A stretch of 64,000 bases of DNA from Bifidobacterium samirii (GTDB taxonomy: Bacteria > Actinomycetota > Actinomycetes > Actinomycetales > Bifidobacteriaceae): positions 62,001-126,000 of the forward strand of contig NZ_QXGK01000003.1 of the NCBI RefSeq assembly GCF_003952945.1, written 5' to 3'. Below are positions 1-17,100 of the stretch, in pieces; the stretch's first letter is position 1; every line of letters starts with the position of its first letter. A program made the position numbers and the translations under genes. The notes below the pieces were generated by a model. That model searched no databases, was not told the DNA's origin, and saw nothing but the letters and a program-made list of their open reading frames with translations.

Positions 1-429
1 CCGGACGCGCCCAAGGTGAGCGCGGTGCGCTCGTGCACGGCCTCGGACGTCGACGTGACGCTCGCCGCATCGACGGCGACCGTGGGCGTCGGCGGATCGG
101 TCGACTTCTCGATCACGCTGCGCTACACCGGCAGCGCCAAGCAGGGCTGCCTGATCGACGCGTCCGACGACGCGGCCGTGCTGACCGTCTCGTCGGGCGA
201 CCAGACGATCTGGCGCTCCGACGTCTGCCCGGCCGACCCGTACTGGCTGCTGCTGGCGACCGGCGACGAGGACACGCACACTGTCACCTGGAACACGGTC
301 GCCTCGTCCGACTCGTGCGTCGCCGACGCCGACCTGCCCAAGGTGAACGCCGGCACGTACGTGGCCGCATTGGAGTTCCCCGACCTGCCCAAGCTCGACG
401 GGGGGAGCGTGGCCGTCGCCGTGCAGTAG
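1..429 (+). CDS. C-terminal end of a secreted or membrane-anchored protein of unknown function (partial)
   Basis: The frame is open at the first base of the window and stops at TAG 427-429, so only the last 142 residues are visible. An internal start at base 16 would be possible, but the upstream frame is open and rich in P, D and A, so a longer protein is more likely. The visible part looks like an extracellular beta-sandwich domain. It is rich in T, V, S and D, has alternating hydrophobic strands, and has four cysteines spaced as two pairs (RSC, QGC, DVC, DSC), which suggests disulphides. It recalls DUF4232-like exported domains, but I cannot assign a family with certainty. It lies upstream of rpoB in the same direction and is separated from it by a small hairpin and the rpoB promoter, so it is probably a separate transcription unit. 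Confidence 0.6.
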   Translation, partial: PDAPKVSAVRSCTASDVDVTLAASTATVGVGGSVDFSITLRYTGSAKQGCLIDASDDAAVLTVSSGDQTIWRSDVCPADPYWLLLATGDEDTHTVTWNTVASSDSCVADADLPKVNAGTYVAALEFPDLPKLDGGSVAVAVQ

Positions 430-431
430 GC

Positions 432-460
432 GGCGGCGCGGCGTCTCCGGGCGCGCCGCC
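432..460 (+). terminator. Probable terminator of the partial upstream gene
   Basis: A 9-bp perfect GC stem (432-440 with 452-460, 11-nt loop) starts 2 bp after the stop codon of the upstream gene. There is no U tract, as is usual for actinobacterial terminators. Confidence 0.45.
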
Positions 461-560
461 GGATGCGTCGTCGACGATGACGACGCGGCGCGGCAGTCCG
501 CGACCGTGCGGCGACCGCCCGCGACCGGCGGAACGACGCGGTTCCGGCGTGTCGGCGATG

Positions 561-589
561 TTGCGACACGCGAGGACGCGTGCTAAAAT
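561..589 (+). promoter_or_regulatory. rpoBC promoter (extended -10)
   Basis: TTGCGA (561-566) is followed after exactly 17 bp by TAAAAT (584-589), with an upstream TG (581-582) giving an extended -10. It is the best sigma-A type promoter in the gap before rpoB. The predicted start near 596 leaves a leader of about 137 nt. That leader contains a small stem (618-624 with 644-650) of unknown role. Confidence 0.75.
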
Positions 590-732
590 ATGTTGGTTGC
601 GTATATGCATGTCATATTGCGGGCATGCTGACAAAGACGAAGCGCCCGCATATCTGGCATATGGCGGCCGAGCGGCGCTTGTCGGGGAACAGAACCGTAC
701 CGAACGAACAAGCGAGCGATAAGGAACGTCCA

Positions 733-4296
<3,564 letters not shown>

Positions 4297-4312
4297 TCCG
4301 ATGGCCGGCATC

Positions 4313-4354
4313 GGGCCGTCCGCCCCGCACCGCCGTGTGCGGCGTGGACGGCCC
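4313..4354 (+). other. Stem-loop in the rpoB-rpoC intergenic region
   Basis: A 9-bp perfect outer stem (4313-4321 with 4346-4354) encloses a smaller inner stem (4325-4330 with 4337-4342). It lies between two genes that must be made in similar amounts, so it is more likely an RNA processing or partial-attenuation element than a full terminator. Confidence 0.45.
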
Positions 4355-4405
4355 CGCCGGCCGCCCGAAACCGTTTGAACAGATTTACACAGACAGGACA
4401 ATAGA

Positions 4406-8449
<4,044 letters not shown>

Positions 8450-8578
8450 CCGATCGGCCCGGACACGGACGACGCCGGCCGGTCATGAGCGGCCCTGACG
8501 GCCGCCGGCCGACCGGCCCATCCGCCTGACCGGTTCCGTTCGGGCGGTCCCGCGGATCGTCCGAACCATACGGACCTC

Positions 8579-8612
8579 ACGGCCCGGTCCTCCTTCGGGA
8601 GGACCGGGCCGT
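8579..8612. terminator. Bidirectional terminator between rpoC and the convergent membrane-protein cluster
   Basis: A perfect 15-bp stem (8579-8593 with 8598-8612) is closed by a UUCG tetraloop on a C-G pair, the most stable common tetraloop. It lies 129 bp after the rpoC stop and 2 bp from the stop codon of the minus-strand gene, so it can serve both convergent operons. Confidence 0.85.
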
Positions 8613-8614
8613 CG

Positions 8615-11425
8615 TCATATTCCGGGATGGCAATGGAACCGGGGATGACGGGACCGGAAACGGGGACGGAACCAGGGATGAGGACAGCCCTGGAATCGGG
8701 CGCGAAGGGAACGCGTCGACAGACGGATGGCGAGACGCCGAAACGGAGGCTGCGCGTCGAGCATCGCCCGGCGCACGGCCTCGGCATCCCGCCAACAGGC
8801 GGTGGCCTCCTCGTCCGACATGGACTCGGATACGAATCCGGACGGGGGAGCGGCTCCGGACATGGAACCTGCGTCGGCCAGGGGAGCGGCACCTGATGCC
8901 GAAGGGAATCCGGATGCCGGCGCCGGGAACGGCGCGAACGCAGCCCGGTCGGCCTGCCGGGCGAGGCGAGTCAGCGCTCCGCGCTCGCCCGGGAACCGGT
9001 CGGCCAGCATCTCCACCCGATCACTCCGGGTGCCCCGCAACGGGACTCGTCCGTCCACGGCGGCATCGCATACGGACGCCCACGCGGCGAGGACCCGCGT
9101 ACGCGGCGGACCGCGGCCCCGCTCCCGGGACCGGATCCGGGCCTTCCACGCCATGATGCACGCGCAGGCCAACAGCGGCATCCATACGGGACCGATCCGG
9201 ACCACGACGGACAGGACCGCACGCATGATGGCGGCGATGTCGGCACGCTCGCGATCAGGACGCTCCGCGCGCTCCCCGCCGAGCGTGGCGGCGGCCGACG
9301 GCGGCGACTCCTCGTCGGGAGGGTCGACAAGCGGCGGAGCGGGCTGACGCAACCGCTTATCGTTCGACGAGGAGCCGGCGCGTGCACCATCGAAGGCCTG
9401 CGACTCCTGCGGCGTGGGACGGAACGACACCCAGCCCCATCCCTCCAACGCAATCTCCACCCACGCCTCCAGATCGTCGCCGGTGAACTCCACCGGCGAA
9501 ACGGCGTCGTCATCGGGAACGAAACCGAGCACGACACGCGACGGCAGGCCGAGCGAACGGGCCATGAGCGCCATCAACGAGGCATACTGTTCGCTGTCCC
9601 CGACCATGACATCCTCCACCATCGCGGCAAGCCGGCGGCTCCCATGCCCCGGCGCGGACGGATAGTCATCGGACAGTCCGTGGGAGAACCACCCATGCTC
9701 CCGAAGCCACGAGGCCAGCAGCAGGGCCTTCCTGCCTCCCCGGCTCCCGCCGTCGGCCGCTCCGCCGGCAACGGACAGGGCCAGCTTCTCCACCGCGTCG
9801 GGCACATGCCGCGCCTGCGGCTGCACGACATGCGCCGCAGCCGACTCCTCAATGGCGGCCGGAGACGGCTCCGGGGCAAGCACGCCATCGACGGCGTACC
9901 GCCACACTCCATCCGGCCATGCCGGCACGATGAACGATCCGCTATCACGATTGCCGTAGATCGCGATGCCGCCGGCCTCCGACGATCCGTAACCCTCATC
10001 GACATCGAGGGACAGGACGGTTCCGGCCACCGGCAGCCACGGTCCGGACAGTCCGTCATGGACGGTGAACGAAGCCGAGAACGCCGACGCATCGGAACCG
10101 GCACCGTCCCGGACGGCATCATCGGACTGCGGACGGTCGCGCGAACCCGCGGACGAGCCGATACGCCGGAACACGGAGGAACCGGCGAAAGACCGGGACG
10201 AGTCGTCGCCATTCGATCGCTCCGGCAAACCATCATCGGCGGACGCGGCAGTTGAGCCGCTTCCGGACAGATTCCACACGCTGCCATCGAAATCATCCAT
10301 CACCGCCAGACGTACGCAGACGCCGGACGGCAACCCCGTGACGGTGAGCAGCACCTCGTTCCGAAGATCACGGACGACGGAACGCATCCCGCTCAACGGG
10401 CTCGTATACGCATACGGCAGCGTATCGGGAATGTACCCGTCCCGAAGCACGAACCGATGCTGAGGCAGCAAAGCGCATACGACCAACGCGGCCGCGACCG
10501 CAACGGACGTCATCCCCATACCGGATGGCAGACGGACCGGACGCGCCGGCCGGATGGCGTCTCCGGAAGCGGCGGCGCCGGAAGACACGGTGACGATACC
10601 GACGCCTACACGGCAGACGGGACCGTCCGCTCCATCCGGGCCTCCCGGAGACGTCGGACGACCCGCACTCCGCCCGCATCGTGGGGACGCACACCACCGG
10701 ATCGCCAGCAACGCCATGACGGTGCCGGTCCATGCCGGATATTCGCCATCCCCGGTACCCAACAGCGCGCACAGGACGAACCCGGCCGCGACGACCACCG
10801 TCGCGAGCACGCGGAACCGGCGGCCACCGGGACGGGCCAACACCGCGCACGCCGCAAGGAACGACACCCACAGGCAGACCGTCCACGCGACCATCAACGA
10901 ACCCGAAGCCGCGCCGACCGGGACCTCGGACGAGAGAAGCGCCCGGAACGACGACCCCGGCAACCGCCACACATCACCAAGCAGGCGAGCCGGCGACTCC
11001 GGAACACCACCAACCCAGGAGTCGTGTCCATCCCTCCAAGGCAAGGCGGGCAGTTCGGCCGCCACCGGGCCCAGAACGAACTGCGCTCCGGCGAGCCCGA
11101 CGACGCTGCGGCACCACCGATACCTGCCGGACCGCGAAACCGCACCGGCGAGCGCCACGCCGCACACCGTGGACGGCAACGCCGCACCGGCCCACAGCGG
11201 TACGGATCCGTAGACGTCGATGAGATTGGCGCTCGCCAGCAGGGTGAGCGCCATGACGGCGAGCATGTCGTTTCCTTGCGGATGACGGGCGGGGCGGGAG
11301 CGGAGCCGGTCATCGTCGTGGCCGATGGACGTCTTCTGCGGATGGGGGCGCGCGGTGGTTCTCCTCGGCCGTCGCGTCGCTTCGATGACCGTTGTCTGCG
11401 GATGGGGGATGCGGAACCGGATCAT
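8615..11425 (-). CDS. tgm: Transglutaminase-fold membrane protein with a degenerate active site (last gene of PFNA-type cluster)
   Basis: This 936-aa polytopic protein resembles the TgpA/DUF3488-transglutaminase family. Several membrane segments lie within residues 52-245, with another near 304-320. A variable extracytoplasmic region follows, then a transglutaminase-like core (about 540-675), a late membrane segment (about 733-760) and a basic cytoplasmic tail. The fold is recognisable from GDSEQYASLMALMARSLGLP and the AWVE...GWGWVSFRPTP block. The position normally held by the catalytic Cys is Ser611, the His position is Glu653 and the Asp position is Arg669, so enzymatic cross-linking is unlikely. 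The start at ATG 11425 overlaps the DUF58 stop by 4 bp (ATGA); an upstream in-frame extension to 11554 is less likely. In the family these proteins are encoded next to MoxR and DUF58 genes. A role in envelope assembly is inference. Confidence 0.8.
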   Translation of the reverse strand: MIRFRIPHPQTTVIEATRRPRRTTARPHPQKTSIGHDDDRLRSRPARHPQGNDMLAVMALTLLASANLIDVYGSVPLWAGAALPSTVCGVALAGAVSRSGRYRWCRSVVGLAGAQFVLGPVAAELPALPWRDGHDSWVGGVPESPARLLGDVWRLPGSSFRALLSSEVPVGAASGSLMVAWTVCLWVSFLAACAVLARPGGRRFRVLATVVVAAGFVLCALLGTGDGEYPAWTGTVMALLAIRWCASPRCGRSAGRPTSPGGPDGADGPVCRVGVGIVTVSSGAAASGDAIRPARPVRLPSGMGMTSVAVAAALVVCALLPQHRFVLRDGYIPDTLPYAYTSPLSGMRSVVRDLRNEVLLTVTGLPSGVCVRLAVMDDFDGSVWNLSGSGSTAASADDGLPERSNGDDSSRSFAGSSVFRRIGSSAGSRDRPQSDDAVRDGAGSDASAFSASFTVHDGLSGPWLPVAGTVLSLDVDEGYGSSEAGGIAIYGNRDSGSFIVPAWPDGVWRYAVDGVLAPEPSPAAIEESAAAHVVQPQARHVPDAVEKLALSVAGGAADGGSRGGRKALLLASWLREHGWFSHGLSDDYPSAPGHGSRRLAAMVEDVMVGDSEQYASLMALMARSLGLPSRVVLGFVPDDDAVSPVEFTGDDLEAWVEIALEGWGWVSFRPTPQESQAFDGARAGSSSNDKRLRQPAPPLVDPPDEESPPSAAATLGGERAERPDRERADIAAIMRAVLSVVVRIGPVWMPLLACACIMAWKARIRSRERGRGPPRTRVLAAWASVCDAAVDGRVPLRGTRSDRVEMLADRFPGERGALTRLARQADRAAFAPFPAPASGFPSASGAAPLADAGSMSGAAPPSGFVSESMSDEEATACWRDAEAVRRAMLDAQPPFRRLAIRLSTRSLRARFQGCPHPWFRPRFRSRHPRFHCHPGI

Positions 11426-12777
11426 GACAGCGCCTCCATGATCGAAGGAAGGTCGTCCACCGAACCCGCCACGCCGACCGTGACGTCCGGTTCGCATCTC
11501 AGCGATGCGGTCGCACCATGCCTGACTTCGATGCGCAGGCACGGACCGGTCCACGCCGAACCGATGCCGGATTGACGGATACCGGCGTCCGGCCCTCTGC
11601 CGGGCGTCGACCCGACGACGGCCACCAGTACGTTCGCTCCGTCCACGGGCGCCGGAAGGAGACCCGTGCCGTCATGGTTCGCCTGTGCTGTCGAAGCCTG
11701 CGGTGGCGAAGGCGACGGAGCATCCCACGACCCGTGTGGGGTTATGCGGCTGCAGGAGTCGAGGAAGGCGTCCGGATCCGTCGTCGTGACGGGCCGGTTC
11801 CCGGCCTGGCAGGACAGCGGCATGCCGGTGGACAGTGCATGCATGCCGATTGATGCGAACACCCGTACCGCGGTCTCGAATTCGGCGGCGTCGGCGTATC
11901 GGCTGGCGTCGATGGCCAAGGTGAGCATGATGCCGTTGCGCCGGGACGACCTGATGTCCCGGACCACGAGTCCGGTGCCTTTGAGCGATGCCGGCCAGTG
12001 GATGCGGCGAGGATCGTCCCCGTCGCGGTACTGCCGCAGGCCGCATGGGTCGCCGTCTTCGGACGGATGGCCGGCCGTGTCGTCCGCATCGCCGAGACGG
12101 TCGAATCCGATGGAATCGAACGGAACCGTCCGCGGGCGGACGACGACGATGCCGGGGCCTGCGGCCGTGATGGAACGGCATGCCAAGCCGAACGGGTCGC
12201 TTCGTTCCCAGACCACCGTGCCGATGGGCGCCACACCTCGACGGGTCCGACCGATGGCCACGGTATGCCGCAACGTGGCGCCCGGTCCGAGCCGCGGCAC
12301 CGCGAACCGTACGTCCGGTCCGGCATACGGCATGATGCAGGTGATTCCCCGCGCCGTTCGCCGTGACGTGTTGCGGATGACGATGTCGTACCGGATGCCG
12401 TCACCTTCCGTCACCCGGAGCGGGAAACGGGCGGGACGTCCTGTCGCGGCGGGAGACGCGGCTGGCTGTGCGGTCGGAGGGGAATGCGGTTCCGCCTCCG
12501 CCGACAGCGGCATCCCGCCGAGGGCCGCCGACAGTGCGGCGGCCACGCTTGCGACGCATACCGTGCCGGCGGCGAGCGTCTCATGCCACCGCAGCATCGC
12601 GAACCCGATGATGCACAGCACACCGGCGACCGCGACGCTCCAGCCGACGCCGGTCAGCGGCCACGCCTCGACCAGCCGGACGAGACCCGTCCAGGGCCAT
12701 GCCGGGGGAGCGGAGCCGCGCCTGGGCATGCCCCGTGCGGCGAATCCGCGGAATCCTGTCGTCATGAGCCCTGCCAT
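11422..12777 (-). CDS. DUF58 domain protein, MoxR-associated
   Basis: This 451-aa protein has two adjacent membrane segments at about residues 43-85, then a beta-rich extracytoplasmic-type stretch, then the DUF58 signature (LRQYRDGDDPRRIHWPASLK) around residue 260. The region after the signature resembles a von Willebrand A-like fold. Members of this family are typically encoded beside MoxR ATPases and are thought to be their membrane-attached partners. I chose ATG 12777 because AAGGAG lies 5 nt upstream. ATG 12765, which makes an exact ATGA overlap with the preceding gene, is an alternative giving four fewer residues. The gene is coupled at both ends, to moxR before and to tgm after it. Biochemical function is unknown. 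Confidence 0.85.
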   Translation of the reverse strand: MAGLMTTGFRGFAARGMPRRGSAPPAWPWTGLVRLVEAWPLTGVGWSVAVAGVLCIIGFAMLRWHETLAAGTVCVASVAAALSAALGGMPLSAEAEPHSPPTAQPAASPAATGRPARFPLRVTEGDGIRYDIVIRNTSRRTARGITCIMPYAGPDVRFAVPRLGPGATLRHTVAIGRTRRGVAPIGTVVWERSDPFGLACRSITAAGPGIVVVRPRTVPFDSIGFDRLGDADDTAGHPSEDGDPCGLRQYRDGDDPRRIHWPASLKGTGLVVRDIRSSRRNGIMLTLAIDASRYADAAEFETAVRVFASIGMHALSTGMPLSCQAGNRPVTTTDPDAFLDSCSRITPHGSWDAPSPSPPQASTAQANHDGTGLLPAPVDGANVLVAVVGSTPGRGPDAGIRQSGIGSAWTGPCLRIEVRHGATASLRCEPDVTVGVAGSVDDLPSIMEALS

Positions 12778-14189
12778 GGCGTCTCCTTCCCCTGTCGCCG
12801 GCGCGGCGGCATCCCATCGGGGACGGGCACCTCCTCGAGGGCCCGTCGGACGACGTCGGCCTGATCCACGTGCGAGAACGAGGCCTCCGCGTCGAGGACG
12901 ATGCGATGGGCGAGCGTCGCGACGGCCATGTCCCTGACATCGTCGGGAACCACGTAGCCCCGTCCGTCCGCGGCGGCACGGACCTTGGCGCATGAGGCGA
13001 GCGCCAGAGCGCCGCGTATCGAGGGTCCTCCGGCGACGCCGTCGGATATGCGGAGCGTCTCCGTCAGACGCACGATGTAGTCGAGTATCTGATCGGCCGC
13101 ATGCACGCGTGCGGCGATGGCCTGCAGTTCGATGATCTCGGCCGCGCCGACCGCCGGCGCGGTGTGCGAGGAGGCTCCCGGCTGCGGCACGAAGGTGCCG
13201 TCCGCCGCCCTGAGAATGGCGATGCCGGCCTCATGCCCGGGATGTCCGATCGACGTTCGGATGAGGAACCGGTCCAGCTGCGCTTCGGGCAGACGGTAGG
13301 TGCCCAGATGCCCGTTCGGGTTCTGCGTGGCGACCACCATGAACGGCTGTGGCACGGCATGGGAGACTCCTTCGACGGTGACATGCCGTTCCTCCATGAC
13401 TTCAAGCAGCGCCGACTGGGTCTTGGGCGAGGCACGATTGAGCTCGTCGGCGAGCACGACCGACGCGAAGACCGGACCGGGACGGAAGGAGAACACGGCC
13501 GTGGCGCGATCGTAGACGATCGACCCGGTCACGTCGGACGGCAGCAGGTCTGGCGTGAACTGGATGCGACGGTACGGGGCCCTCACCGCGTCGGCCAGCG
13601 CCCGGGCCAGTCGGGTCTTGCCGGTGCCGGGCACATCCTCGAGCAGGATGTGACCTCCGGCCAGGAGCGCGGTGACGCATAGGACGACGGCCCTGCGCTT
13701 GCCGATCAGCCGGCGGCCGACAGCGTCCACGATGGCGTCGAAGGCTTGACGGAAGCGCAGGAGGTCCGCATCGTCGGCGGGGCCGGGCAGGGTTCCGACC
13801 GATGGGGCCGTGGCAGGTGCGGTTCGTTCGGGTCCGTTCCCGGGGCCGTGCAGCGGCAGCCATGGTATCGGGCCGTCCATGGGTTCCGACGGCGCGGCGC
13901 CGTCCGCTTCCTCCGCACCGAATCGGTGGCAGGACGCGATCGGGGATTCCGACGGCGTGACGATGTCTCCCGGGACGGTGTCGTCATACGTCAATACGGT
14001 GCCGTCGTCCGTGATCACGGTGCCGTCGTCGGTGGACGCTGCGCCGTCATCCGGCGTCATACGGGCCGCTGTGGCCGTGACGGTCGTGATGGTGGTGACC
14101 GTGGCATCGTCATCGACCGTCGGGGGAACGGCGTCCGTCGTGCTGCCTCCGTATGAGGGAGTCGCCCACTTCCAATCATCCCAGTTCAT
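12762..14189 (-). CDS. MoxR-family AAA+ ATPase with long Thr/Asp-rich N-terminal extension
   Basis: This 475-aa AAA+ ATPase is likely to act as a chaperone or activator for the neighbouring membrane proteins. Walker A (EDVPGTGKT) is at about residues 184-192, Walker B (VVLADELNRA) at about 244-253, and the sensor-1 block (VVATQNPNG) follows. The normal MoxR core starts near residue 142. Before it lies an extension of about 140 residues with internally repeated D-D-G/T-T-V-x-T units, poor in predicted structure and rich in possible phosphoacceptor Thr. The start ATG 14189 has AAAGGAG about 6 nt upstream and overlaps the stop of the giant Ig/FN3 gene by 4 bp. A kinase encoded two genes upstream makes phosphorylation of the extension an attractive inference. 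Confidence 0.9.
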   Translation of the reverse strand: MNWDDWKWATPSYGGSTTDAVPPTVDDDATVTTITTVTATAARMTPDDGAASTDDGTVITDDGTVLTYDDTVPGDIVTPSESPIASCHRFGAEEADGAAPSEPMDGPIPWLPLHGPGNGPERTAPATAPSVGTLPGPADDADLLRFRQAFDAIVDAVGRRLIGKRRAVVLCVTALLAGGHILLEDVPGTGKTRLARALADAVRAPYRRIQFTPDLLPSDVTGSIVYDRATAVFSFRPGPVFASVVLADELNRASPKTQSALLEVMEERHVTVEGVSHAVPQPFMVVATQNPNGHLGTYRLPEAQLDRFLIRTSIGHPGHEAGIAILRAADGTFVPQPGASSHTAPAVGAAEIIELQAIAARVHAADQILDYIVRLTETLRISDGVAGGPSIRGALALASCAKVRAAADGRGYVVPDDVRDMAVATLAHRIVLDAEASFSHVDQADVVRRALEEVPVPDGMPPRRRQGKETPWQGS

Positions 14190-17100
14190 GGCCGGCTCCT
14201 TTCCCGTATGACGGCGGACTGATGCCGTGCGCGGCGCCGCGAGCGTCGTTGCGGCGCCGGGAGGTGAAGCGCCGCCGGCCGCGAATCGCCGGCGGAAGCC
14301 GGAACCCACAGCAACGGCAGCGCCGCCACGGATGCATCCGGGCCGTGGGATGCAGGTGCCGTCTGCGGTTCGGCGTCCAGATACGGGCCGGTGCGGCTTC
14401 GGAACGTCTGCGCCACCGACGCCTGCAGCCAGAGGCCGCCCGGCGCGGCATCGAACGACATGTCCGTGGTCCCCGAAGGAACCGTATGCTCGGTTCCCCC
14501 GTACTTGACGACGAATCCGTCATGGAGCCCGGATGGGGCCCATCGGACGATGCAGCGTTCCGTTCGACACTGGATGGACGCGGAAGCCGGAGGACGCACA
14601 TCGTAGACGGGAACGATCGACCGGGTCGCGCTGGCCGACGCGATGCCCTCGCTTCGGAAGATCATCGTCGCGGTGACGGCCGATTCGATGCCGTAATCGG
14701 ATTCGTCCAGCGTCCACGTCACTGCCGGCGCATCGCAGGGCACATCGACGCCGTCGATGGAGACCGAACGGCATCCGGCGTTGCGAAGGTCCCCGACGAT
14801 GACCGTCGCCGTGACGGACCCGCCGTCCTGTCTCAGCTCGAGCGTCATCGGATCCGGATCGGACCACGGGGATGCCGATCGTGCGGATGCGGCAGGAGGT
14901 CCGATACCACGGGCGTTGGCCGCGCGGACCGTTGCCGAGGCGGTGCACCCATCGGTGACGGCATCCTGCGGCAGCGGGAAGTCCGTGGACGGGCCGTCGA
15001 CGTCGAGCGTGCGCGTATACCCGGTGCTCAGGGTGAGCGTGACCGTATACCGGTCCGGTCTCGAACCGGCGTAGTCGGGCATCGCCCATGCGACGTGAAC
15101 CGAACGGTATCCGCCTGTGACCGTGACGGACGCCGGGGGCGGCGGGACCCGGTCGGGAACGGCGGTGACGACGGCCGAATCGTCCGACCAGCCGACGGCG
15201 TTGCGGGCACGGACCGTGAACGCATACGTCGTGCCGTTGACCAGACCGTCGATCCGGCAACCGTCGGCGGGCGCGCACGAGCGAGCGCCGGTGGTCCACC
15301 GCACCTCGTATTCGACGATCGGAGCGCCGTTGTCCGCTCCGGGAATCCAACTCAGCTCGACGGCACCATCGGATGCCTGGACGGCCGTGACACCCATCAG
15401 GGGAGCGGCAGGGCGATCGATGACCTTGACGGTGATGGTGGCCGTGACCTGCCGTTGCCGGGAGCGCGTCGCATCCTGCACGTCGACGCGGATCATGCCG
15501 GTCGTGGCGCCGAGCCCGGACACGGCGTGCACCGATACGGTGGTCCCGTCACAGGAGACGGCGAATCGGGCCGGGGCGTCGGCCGTGCAGCCGACCACGT
15601 GCAGCGGCGTCTCCGGGAACGGGTTGTAGGAATCGGCGAGCACGTCGACCGTGGCGTCCTCTCCGGCGCTCACCGTCACGGTGCGGGTGCCGATGCGCGC
15701 GAACGGTCTGGCGGACTGCGTCACCCGCACGGTGACGCCGGTGCGGAGCACGCCGCCGTCATACCGGATGGAGAACGGTATGGAGACGAGCGATCCGGCG
15801 CCCGCATCCTGCGCCGCCTCAACGGAGAGCAGACCGTCCCGGCTCAGCGAGGAGGTCACGGTCCCGGTGACGGATCCTCCCTCGTAGACATAGGTGGAAT
15901 CGTCGGAAGCGGACGAGGTCGAGCGGGTGAGCGCCGACAGGTCGACGGTCTTCGGATCCTCTCCCGTGCAGACCTCGATGACGGGCGCGGAGAAGACCGG
16001 TGCCGGCGTGCCGTCGTCGATCACCGTGATCGGCAGTGTGATCACGGCCGAGCTGACGATCGCGTCGCCGCCGGCGCTGCCGTCCACGGCGGTGAACGTG
16101 ACCGAGGCCGGGCCCGCATATCCTCTCGGAGCGGTGAAACGGAGCGTATGGTCATCGACATACGGATCCGCATCGTTTCTGGTGGAGCTGACCGAATCGG
16201 GGGAATCGATCCGGGCCCGCTTGCCGGGGCCGACGCGCACCTGGTCGGCGATGTCGATGAGCAGCGTATCCCCGGCATCCACGACGAGCGTGGGCGCCTG
16301 CGGCCGTCTGGCCGGAGGGAACACGCCGTAGGCCGGCACCTGGAGGAACGCGCTCGCCGCCATGCCGGTGCCGCCGTCGGTGACGGTATAGGGCACTGCG
16401 GTCGGCTCGTCGCCCAGCACGATGGATACCACATGCCGTCCGTCCGTCGAATCGGCCGAGGCGATGGAGGCCACTTCGTCGGGAACGGACAGCACCAGGT
16501 CGGCGATGTCGCCGGACGGGGACGTGACCAATGCCGACACATCCACATCCACGCTGCGACGATCCACGGTATCGGACGCGGGCACGCGGTGGTCCGAGGC
16601 GGTGGGCGACGGGGGAGGGGCGTCGGCATCGGTTTCGACGCGCAGCAGCGCGGTGTCGGAGAACCCGGCCTCGTCACGCGCCGTATACGTGATATAGGAG
16701 ACGCACTCCCGGTCCGGAGCGGTGAACGACACCGCGCCGGACTCCACCGACACGGATGGGAGGTCCTCCGATTCGGCTCCCGACAGCATGAGCGTCGACC
16801 CGTCACCGGCGATGTCGTTGTCCAGTACCGGGACGGTCATCCTCGTGCCGGGACGGACTGCGACGGCATCGTCACGCGCATGCACTCCGCCGGAACGGTC
16901 GGAGACGAACACGCCGACGCGAACGGTCGCCTGCGCGCGGCGTCCGGTCCAATCCTCGACGGCATAGGCGAACGTGTCGGTGCCGGACGAATCCGGATAC
17001 GCCTCATACGTCAGCCAGTCGGATCCGATCTCGGTGACGCGTCCGAGCGTCGGCGCCAGGTGCCCCAGCCCCAGCAGTATGACGTCGTCCCCGTCGGCGT

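Noticed and set aside
580-732. N-terminal extension of RpoB from 580
   Set aside because: It covers the promoter and leader, and the TTG at 733 with AAGGA gives the normal family N-terminus and length.
12994-14310. Frameshift or gene fusion in the MoxR gene because of its long N-terminus
   Set aside because: ATG 14189 has a strong ribosome-binding site and an exact overlap with the upstream stop, and the frame is uninterrupted; the extension appears genuine.
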